From: Aerococcus sanguinicola
GTDB taxonomy: Bacteria > Bacillota > Bacilli > Lactobacillales > Aerococcaceae
Length of the DNA stretch: 64,000 nucleotides
Assembly (NCBI RefSeq): GCF_001543145.1
Contig: NZ_CP014160.1
Coordinates: 1,054,001-1,118,000 of the forward strand
Direction: 5' to 3'
In this document: positions 58,007 through 64,000 of the stretch, in pieces
Layout: each line of letters starts with the position of its first letter
Numbering within the stretch: position 1 is the stretch's first letter
Position numbers and translations under genes: made by a program
Notes under the pieces: model-generated
Databases searched by the model: none
Told to the model about the DNA's origin: nothing
The model's input: only the letters and a program-made list of their open reading frames with translations

Positions 58007-58651
58007 ATGGCCAACGCGTTAAATGTCAAACCGACGCGGATGGAACTGCGCAACCTGAAGAAAAGTTTAGACGTAGCGACACGCGGACACAAATTGCTCA
58101 AAGATAAGCAAGACGAACTGATGCGTCAATTTATCGATTTGATCCGCCAAAATAACGAATTGCGCGAGGAAGTTGAAGCCCAACTCTCCGGCGCCCTTCA
58201 AAATTTTGTCCTTGCGTCTTCATTGATGAACCAAGCCTTCATCGATGAACTCGTCGCAATTCCAACCAAAGAAGTCTCTTTGGAAATGCATAAGGAAAAC
58301 ATCATGAGCGTTGACGTCCCTAAGATGCAATTCCACTACTCCGAAGAGCAAGAAAGTGAAAATGAAAAATTTGCCTATGGTTACTTGAATACCTCAAGCG
58401 AATTGGACGAAGCAATTGAAACCATGACCCAAGTGATGCCGCGCCTACTTGAACTCAGCGAAATCGAAAAAACCTGCCAACTCATGGCAGACGAAATCGA
58501 AAGTACCCGCCGCCGGGTAAACGCTCTCGAGTACCGGATGATTCCTGATACCGAGGAAACCATCGACTACATCGAAGCCAAACTCGAAGAAGACGAACGG
58601 TCAACCAAGACCCGGATGATCAAAGTGAAAGATATGGGCGAAAAGGCTTAA
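58007..58651 (+). CDS. ntpD: V-type ATPase subunit D (central rotor shaft)
   Basis: The protein has 214 aa, mostly two long helices. It has the family N-terminus [34 protein letters not shown] and the late [19 protein letters not shown] motif. It forms the shaft inside A3B3. It is last in the operon; ntpJ (K+ transport) of E. hirae does not follow. A family B element comes 12 bases after its stop. Confidence 0.96.
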   Translation: MANALNVKPTRMELRNLKKSLDVATRGHKLLKDKQDELMRQFIDLIRQNNELREEVEAQLSGALQNFVLASSLMNQAFIDELVAIPTKEVSLEMHKENIMSVDVPKMQFHYSEEQESENEKFAYGYLNTSSELDEAIETMTQVMPRLLELSEIEKTCQLMADEIESTRRRVNALEYRMIPDTEETIDYIEAKLEEDERSTKTRMIKVKDMGEKA

Positions 58652-58661
58652 ATTTGAGAAA

Positions 58662-58824
58662 TAGAGTGCGACAAAAGTCGTCCAGCTCTGAACCACTGGA
58701 GCAAAGGAGGGGAGAGCCTTGTAGAGGCTCGCCCATCCTTTGTGAAGTGGAGTCAGAGCTGACTTTTGGAGCAGGTTTTGAAAAAAATTTTAAAAGAGGT
58801 TGGAACTTTTGTCCCAGACTTTTT
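58662..58824 (+). repeat. Long-hairpin element, family B (complete)
   Basis: Terminal inverted repeats are AGTGCGACAAAAGTC and GGAACTTTTGTCCCAGACT. Internal arms are AGCTCTGA/TCAGAGCT, CCACT/AGTGG, CAAAGGA/TCCTTTG and GAGCC/GGCTC. It sits directly behind the V-ATPase operon and may serve as its 3' end. Confidence 0.78.
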
Positions 58825-58884
58825 TCTTGGGAAGGGTGCTGGTGAGCAGGCGTTCCGCTCTGGAATTTGAAGCGGAGACTAGCG

Positions 58885-59089
58885 AACTTGCAGAGGAAGC
58901 CTTCGATAGCAAGTAGCTTCGGCTTAGCTTGCGAATGGAGGCTCTCTTTGCGAGTTGGCGTTCTGCAACTTGCGCATATCCGGTCTGTTTGCGAGTTGGC
59001 GTTCTGCAACTTGTGAATTCCCAGTCCCTTTGCAAGTTGGAGCCCCTCAACTTGCGAACTCCCCCTCCATTCGCAAATTGCCGCCATCT
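58885..59089. repeat. 41-bp tandem array, class AACTTGCGAA (five units)
   Basis: Units start at exactly 58885, 58926, 58967, 59008 and 59049. Each begins AACTTG(C/T)(G/A) and carries TTTGCAAGTTGG or a variant about 21 bases in. Same class as 15049-15253. It lies 60 bases right of a family B element. Confidence 0.85.
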
Positions 59090-59138
59090 ACCAATCCCTA
59101 ACACACATAAATCCAGGCCTCCTCGATCAATCCCAACA

Positions 59139-59174
59139 AAAAGCACAGCTGGTTCAAAGTTCAGCTGTGCTTTT
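59139..59174. terminator. Bidirectional terminator
   Basis: AAAAGCACAGCTG pairs perfectly with CAGCTGTGCTTTT. The minus-strand T-run lies five bases after the stop of the next gene. Confidence 0.9.
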
Positions 59175-59178
59175 CTTG

Positions 59179-59970
59179 TTATTCAGAAGTTTTTAAACCA
59201 TAAATGAGCGTGTATCCATCACGCTTGGGCTGGAGGTTGGCGTAATGGCTGCGGTAGAGGGCCTGGGTGACTTGTTGGTAGAGTAGGGGTTGGGTTTTTA
59301 AGAGCTCCCAGCCTGCTGCTAGGGCCTCTTCCTCAGACGTTGCGTCATCCGCATTCACTTGAACCTTGATTTCCGTCACCAAGTCTTGGTCAGCATCTTG
59401 GTAGCTATAGAGAACAGCTTGGTCGTTTAAGGCGCGGATAAAGCCGCCCTGGTCGCTGGCCTCTTGCAAGGCATGGAGGCCTAGGCGTTGGCGCTCTTGG
59501 TTAATTGCATCAAATAAGTTATTTGTCATACTTGTCTTCTCCTCATCTTTGCCAGGTGCAATTCCTCGGGCTGGCTCGGGACTCAGGCGGACGCTGGCTT
59601 GTTCACTCGCTAAGCTTAGCTCAGGGTCGAAGAGGGGATCTTCCTCAGTAACTTCTTCCCCCGCTGCCTTGTCGTTTAAGTCATCCAGGACGCCCTCAAT
59701 TAGGCTTCCCGTGTCTATCCGATCTTTATAGTCGAGCTGGTTATCGTGAACAAGGTCGACAACATCCCGTCCTGACGCTAGTGCGAGCTGGGAGAGGCTA
59801 TCCCCCCACTGGCTAACATAGACCTTCAAACCATAATGGGCTTGCCGCCGCATCTCAGCTTGGATTTCTTCGGCCGATTTTTGTTTAAAAGGCTGGCGCA
59901 TGGCTTCAAGGGCACGCTTCTTAACCTTTTCGATCTTGGCAGCTTGGCTTTTTTTCTTATTTTGGGTCAC
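59179..59970 (-). CDS. Degenerate CAP/SCP-domain protein with LysM-like segment, no signal peptide
   Basis: The protein has 263 aa. A GTG start at 59970 (complement) follows GGGAGG. The N-terminus is basic (MTQNKKKSQAAKIEKVKKRA) with no signal. Residues ~47-92 (YGLKVYVSQWGDSLSQLAL...) look like a degenerate LysM. Residues ~150-260 align by eye with the CAP domain of the neighbouring secreted protein (NLFDAINQERQRLGLHALQ...; YTLIYGLK) but lack its His and GEN signatures. It may be a cytoplasmic or non-catalytic paralogue. Function unknown. Confidence 0.65.
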   Translation of the reverse strand: MTQNKKKSQAAKIEKVKKRALEAMRQPFKQKSAEEIQAEMRRQAHYGLKVYVSQWGDSLSQLALASGRDVVDLVHDNQLDYKDRIDTGSLIEGVLDDLNDKAAGEEVTEEDPLFDPELSLASEQASVRLSPEPARGIAPGKDEEKTSMTNNLFDAINQERQRLGLHALQEASDQGGFIRALNDQAVLYSYQDADQDLVTEIKVQVNADDATSEEEALAAGWELLKTQPLLYQQVTQALYRSHYANLQPKRDGYTLIYGLKTSE

Positions 59971-60045
59971 GCTTGCTGGCCTCCCTTTATTCTGATTCTT
60001 AAGTCTATTATAAAAGAAAGTCCAGCAGAAAGCAGTCTTTAAGGA

Positions 60046-61194
60046 TTATTGGCCAAGAATCTGTGCGGAATAGATGAGGGTGTGGTCACCATTCTGGATG
60101 AATTCCAGGCCGAGCGACTGGCCCTTGTAGTTGGCATCGATCATATTGGCATAATGGCCAGGGCTATTCTTCCAATTGTTGAAGAGCTCTTGAGCGATGG
60201 CTTCAGCTGAAGTGCCAGGGCTAGCATAGGTCTGCTGGATATTCTCACCCACATAGGAGCCTGCACTCTCAAAACCATTAGCCGTGTGGAAGGCTTGGCC
60301 ATTGGGACGGGTATGGGAGAAGCAATCGATAATCTCCTGGGTCCGGTTGTTGGCTGCGGCTTGATAGCTATCTTGGTAGGCTAAAGGCGCTAAGCCTTGC
60401 TGGGTACGTTCCTGGTTGACCAGGTCGTGGAAATGTTTGCTGATAGCCTGGCTGAGGGAGGTCGTGCTCTGGTTAGCCAGGGTTACTGCATCAGCACTTG
60501 GCGTAGTCACTGTAGTCGGATCTTGCTTGGTGTCCGTTGTTGCTGTCTCCTGGGTGCTGGCTTCAGCCCTTGGAATTAAATTGAAGTCTGGTTGAGCCTT
60601 GCTTAAATCAACGGTTTTTTCGCTAGCAAGGGACGTAACTTCTGCCACAGGGATAGGGCGGCTTTCCTTAGCCTTATCCTGCTTGTCGTCAAAATCGTCA
60701 TGAATATCGTCATAATCGTCATCGTCTAGGTCGTCATCCTGGTCATCGTCATAACCGTCATGAATATCGTCGTAATCGTTATCATCTAGGTTGTCATCCT
60801 GATCATCGTCGTCAAAATCGTCGTGGATGTCATCGTAATCGTCATCGCCTAAGTCCTCATCCTGATCATCGTCGTCAAAATCGTCGTGGATATCATCGTA
60901 ATCGTCAACGCTTAAGTCATCATCATAGATATCGTCGTCATAATCGTCGTAAATATCGTCATAACCGTCATAGTCATAACTGTCAGTATAGGCGTCATAA
61001 TCGTCCCAGTCATCGTCGTAACCATCATAATCGTCATCATAAGTGTCGTAATCGTCCCAGTCGTCATCAACTTCGTAATCTTCATAGTCATCGTAATCGT
61101 CATCGAAGTCATCAGCTTGGACAGTTTCGCCAAGTCCAAGGCTGCCTGCTCCAATCAGTCCGAGTGCGATGAGTAATTTTTTATCCAGTTTCAT
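60046..61194 (-). CDS. Secreted Asp-rich repeat protein with C-terminal CAP/SCP (YkwD-like) domain
   Basis: The protein has 382 aa. The ATG at 61194 (complement) follows AAAGGGAATG. Signal peptide MKLDKKLLIALGLIGAGSLG, cleavage near VQA. Residues ~27-170 are extremely Asp/Tyr-rich, with W/Y-DD units and about four ~20-residue repeats of DDYDDIHDDFDDD type. Residues ~250-382 form a CAP domain: LVNQERTQQGLAPLAY, FSHTRPNGQAF, GENIQQ and NSPGHYANMID. The Asp repeats could bind Ca2+ or wall cations (inference). It is divergent from sigI-rsgI and preceded by two copies of a motif also found before sigI. Confidence 0.85.
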   Translation of the reverse strand: MKLDKKLLIALGLIGAGSLGLGETVQADDFDDDYDDYEDYEVDDDWDDYDTYDDDYDGYDDDWDDYDAYTDSYDYDGYDDIYDDYDDDIYDDDLSVDDYDDIHDDFDDDDQDEDLGDDDYDDIHDDFDDDDQDDNLDDNDYDDIHDGYDDDQDDDLDDDDYDDIHDDFDDKQDKAKESRPIPVAEVTSLASEKTVDLSKAQPDFNLIPRAEASTQETATTDTKQDPTTVTTPSADAVTLANQSTTSLSQAISKHFHDLVNQERTQQGLAPLAYQDSYQAAANNRTQEIIDCFSHTRPNGQAFHTANGFESAGSYVGENIQQTYASPGTSAEAIAQELFNNWKNSPGHYANMIDANYKGQSLGLEFIQNGDHTLIYSAQILGQ

Positions 61195-61261
61195 GTGATC
61201 ATTCCCTTTCTTTTCTGTCATAATGAGTGATGCGAGGACTATTTTTGCCCTCCTGCTATAC

Positions 61262-61288
61262 AATACAAGGGTTGTCCAAAATTTAGGG
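61262..61288 (-). promoter_or_regulatory. Putative SigI-type promoter, copy 1 (toward the CAP gene)
   Basis: On the minus strand CCCTAAA (61282-61288), 13 bases, TTGTATT (61262-61268). It lies 68 bases before the CAP gene ATG. Identical spacing is found in copies 2 and 3. Confidence 0.65.
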
Positions 61289-61353
61289 CCCTTTTTTAAA
61301 AAAAAGATTTTGGGTCGAGTAGACCCGAGAACGTTCTGGCTCTCTTGTTATAA

Positions 61354-61380
61354 AATACAAGGGGGCTAAAAAATTTAGGG
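61354..61380 (-). promoter_or_regulatory. Putative SigI-type promoter, copy 2 (toward the CAP gene)
   Basis: On the minus strand CCCTAAA (61374-61380), 13 bases, TTGTATT (61354-61360). Confidence 0.65.
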
Positions 61381-61470
61381 ACTAATTTCTAAAATATTGG
61401 AGATTTTCTTTAAAAATGACCATTTCAGTCGCTTCGGTACTTCTTTTTTGCTATAGTAGGGCAAAATAGG

Positions 61471-61497
61471 CCCTAAAATTTCTTGGGCTTTTGTATT
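61471..61497 (+). promoter_or_regulatory. Putative SigI-type promoter, copy 3 (toward sigI)
   Basis: On the + strand CCCTAAA (61471-61477), 13 bases, TTGTATT (61491-61497), 50 bases before the sigI ATG. It suggests autoregulation of sigI. Confidence 0.65.
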
Positions 61498-61546
61498 TTG
61501 TCTTAGGGCTGGAGGCTCTGATTATGGAGGAATGAGGGGATAAGTG

Positions 61547-62176
61547 ATGGAGACGCGAGAGGAACGGAATGCGCTCATTCAAGAACATTTTGGTTTTATT
61601 ATTAAGACAGTATCTGAAATAACGGGACGCTATGTGGAAGTCGGCAATGATGATGCCTTGAGTGTGGCTTTGATGGCTTTCGATGAGGCCATCTCACGTT
61701 ATGATGAAGACCGGGGGCACTTTTTAGCCTTCTGTAAACTGGTGATTAAGAGCCGGGTCCTGACTCATCTTAAGGGAGAGGGCAAGGACCAGCAGGATGT
61801 TTCCTTAGACGACTTGCAGGAATTAGGCTTTGACCCAGTAGACGAGCGGCCGGTGTCGCAGACGGATATGAAGGTTGAGATTGAAGCCTGGAAGGAAGAC
61901 TTGGAAGACTTTGCGATTACGCTGGAACAATTAGCGGATGAAGCGCCCAAGCACCGAGACACCCGAGAGCGGGCCATTGATATTTCTGAAGCATCCAGTA
62001 AGAAGCGGGCCATTACCGACCACCTCTTCACTAAGAAGCGCTTGCCCATCCGTAAGATGAGCCGGACTTTTGACGTGACAGAGAAGGTGATCAAGGGGTC
62101 CAAGACCTTTATTATTTCGGTAATTATCATTTTTGTGAAGGAATACCGGGCCATATTAGATTGGATTAGGGGGTGA
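61547..62176 (+). CDS. sigI: RNA polymerase sigma factor SigI
   Basis: The protein has 209 aa. The ATG at 61547 follows GAGGGG; GTG at 61544 is less likely. The sigma region 2-like helix NDDALSVALMAFDEAISRYDEDRGHFLAFCKLVIKSR and the C-terminal helix-turn-helix LPIRKMSRTFDVTEKVIKGSKTFIISVIIIF are hallmarks of SigI. SigI factors control cell-wall and heat-stress genes in Bacillus and polysaccharide-degrading enzymes in Clostridium. The stop overlaps the GTG region of the anti-sigma gene. It lacks the longer N-terminus of Bacillus SigI (about 250 aa). Confidence 0.93.
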   Translation: METREERNALIQEHFGFIIKTVSEITGRYVEVGNDDALSVALMAFDEAISRYDEDRGHFLAFCKLVIKSRVLTHLKGEGKDQQDVSLDDLQELGFDPVDERPVSQTDMKVEIEAWKEDLEDFAITLEQLADEAPKHRDTRERAIDISEASSKKRAITDHLFTKKRLPIRKMSRTFDVTEKVIKGSKTFIISVIIIFVKEYRAILDWIRG

Positions 62177-62181
62177 GCGGG

Positions 62182-63276
<1,095 letters not shown>

Positions 63277-63393
63277 GGGTGTGAGACTTGGCGCTTAGGC
63301 TTGGATGATTGGAGCAAGTAAGGATAAGAGCGAAGCATTCGCTCGTTCCTAACTTGTGAAATCACTCCAAGCCTGCCAAGTCGAGCCCGACTA
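63277..63393 (+). repeat. Long-hairpin element, family A, copy 12
   Basis: Ends GGGTGTGAG and GCCCGACTA. Arms ACTTGGC/GCCAAGT, AGGCTTGGA/TCCAAGCCT and AAGTAAGGA/TCCTAACTT, with inner GAGCGAA/TTCGCTC. It begins immediately after the rsgI stop. Confidence 0.88.
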
Positions 63394-63394
63394 A

Positions 63395-63448
63395 GGGTGT
63401 GAGACTTGGCGCTTAGGTTTGGATCCTTAATCTCGACTAAATCCCCAA
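63395..63448 (+). repeat. Long-hairpin element, family A, left part only (copy 13)
   Basis: GGGTGTGAGACTTGGCGCTT matches copy 12, then diverges and passes into a 41-bp array. Confidence 0.75.
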
Positions 63449-63653
63449 CACTCAAGCAAAGGCTTTGAATGTGGTTTGACGGTGCTCGACACTCAAGCAA
63501 AGCCTCTGAGTGTGGGTTGACGACGCCCAGCACCCAAGTAGAGTCTGCGATTGTGGTTTGACGGTGTCCGACACCCAATCAAGTCCTTCAAGTGTGGGGT
63601 GACGATGCCTAACACACAATCAGGCCCTCCGAATGAGGCTTGACACAGCAAAT
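63449..63653. repeat. 41-bp tandem array, class CACTCAA...GTGTGG (five units)
   Basis: Units start at exactly 63449, 63490, 63531, 63572 and 63613. Left motif CAC(T/C/A)CAA and right motif TGTGG(T/G)TTGAC about 20 bases in. Confidence 0.85.
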
Positions 63654-63686
63654 TCGGTTATAGCTTGCATGTAAAAAATTATTTAA

Positions 63687-63736
63687 GCCTGGAGCTATTG
63701 GAATAAAAATTATTCTAGTGGCTCCAGACTTCTTTT
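63687..63736. terminator. Terminator-like hairpin between two arrays
   Basis: CTGGAGC pairs with GCTCCAG, with inner GAATAA/TTATTC, then a T-rich tail. Confidence 0.65.
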
Positions 63737-63749
63737 ATCGGTATATCTT

Positions 63750-64000
63750 GCAGTCAAAACTGCTAAATCCGCAGTGAATGGTGGTGGTGTGCAGTCAACA
63801 GCTTAATTGTGCATTGAGTTGGACTAGCTTGCACTTGATAGTTCTAATCGTGAAGCTTATCAGCTTGCAGTCAATCCCTCAAAACATGCAGTGAATGATG
63901 GTGCCATGCAGCTAACTGCCTTAATTGCGCATTGAGTTACAGCAGATTGCAGGTGATAGCTCTAAACGGGAACTCAATGAACTTGCAGTCAACTCAGTTA
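63750..64000. repeat. Third-class tandem array (GCAGTCAA), running off the window
   Basis: Units start at 63750, 63791, 63831, 63867, 63908, 63949 and 63985 (41, 40, 36, 41, 41, 36 bp). Three unit types repeat in the same order, giving a higher-order repeat of about 117-118 bp. The seventh unit is cut by the window edge. Confidence 0.8.

Noticed and set aside
60912..61154. Met/Thr-rich frame on the minus strand inside the Asp-rich gene
   Set aside because: It is a shifted reading of the GAY repeat codons in the Asp-rich region.

Overview
This window looks like a chromosome segment from a low-to-moderate G+C Firmicute of the order Lactobacillales, most likely an Aerococcaceae member (Aerococcus-like). 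The genus is an inference. It rests on the YSIRK-type secreted LysM protein, a Pht-type histidine-triad protein, Gram-positive leader RNAs (T-box, L10 leader), ctsR-clpC without mcsAB, and an Enterococcus-hirae-type ntp V-ATPase operon. No species marker was searched.

Layout. 1-4500: A+T-rich segment with an orphan LytTR regulator, a YSIRK/glucosaminidase/LysM cell-wall hydrolase and a second LysM protein. 4600-6590: PadR / DUF1700 / DUF4097-like envelope operon. 6600-36650: the conserved nusG-rplK-rplA-rplJ-rplL-(rsmC-like)-rpoB-rpoC backbone, all on the + strand and in the usual order, but split by inserted cassettes. These are a Zur-regulated zinc pair (AdcA-like lipoprotein plus seven-triad Pht protein), CHY zinc finger plus formate/nitrite-type channel, DUF554, a T-box-controlled trpDCFBA operon, mntH-usp, adh and a nitroreductase. 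36760-42110: prepilin peptidase, FetAB-type ABC exporter, seven tRNAs (Val-Lys-Thr-Gly-Leu-Arg-Pro), and nupC with a pseudouridine-kinase-like gene. 42360-49880: ctsR-clpC, a small anchored protein, an LDH/hydroxyacid dehydrogenase, a capA-like gene broken at a G7 tract, and tadA. 49970-58650: complete ntpFIKECGABD V-ATPase operon whose c-ring subunit carries all the Na+ ligands known from E. hirae. 59180-63280: two CAP-domain proteins divergent from a SigI-RsgI sigma/anti-sigma pair.

Three patterns stand out. (1) A SigI-type module: three copies of CCCTAAA-N13-TTGTATT lie in the sigI/CAP intergenic region, two facing the Asp-rich CAP gene and one facing sigI. The RsgI tail and the CAP protein share unusual W/Y-DDD repeats. 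(2) Thirteen copies (eleven complete) of a ~117-bp long-hairpin element, all in the + orientation and all downstream of + strand genes. They keep GGGTGTGAG and ACCCGACTA ends while the internal arms vary with compensation; four copies sit between rpoB and rpoC. (3) Tandem arrays with a 41-bp period (about four helical turns), usually five units each, each unit holding a short imperfect hairpin. There are three sequence classes at six places, mostly immediately right of long-hairpin elements.

Regulation visible in sequence: paired Zur boxes around the zinc promoter, a T-box with UGG specifier, an L10 leader with terminator, L1-type mRNA sites before rplK and rplA, leader terminators before nusG and rpoB, a CtsR box, a cre site, and a DtxR/MntR-like operator at mntH.
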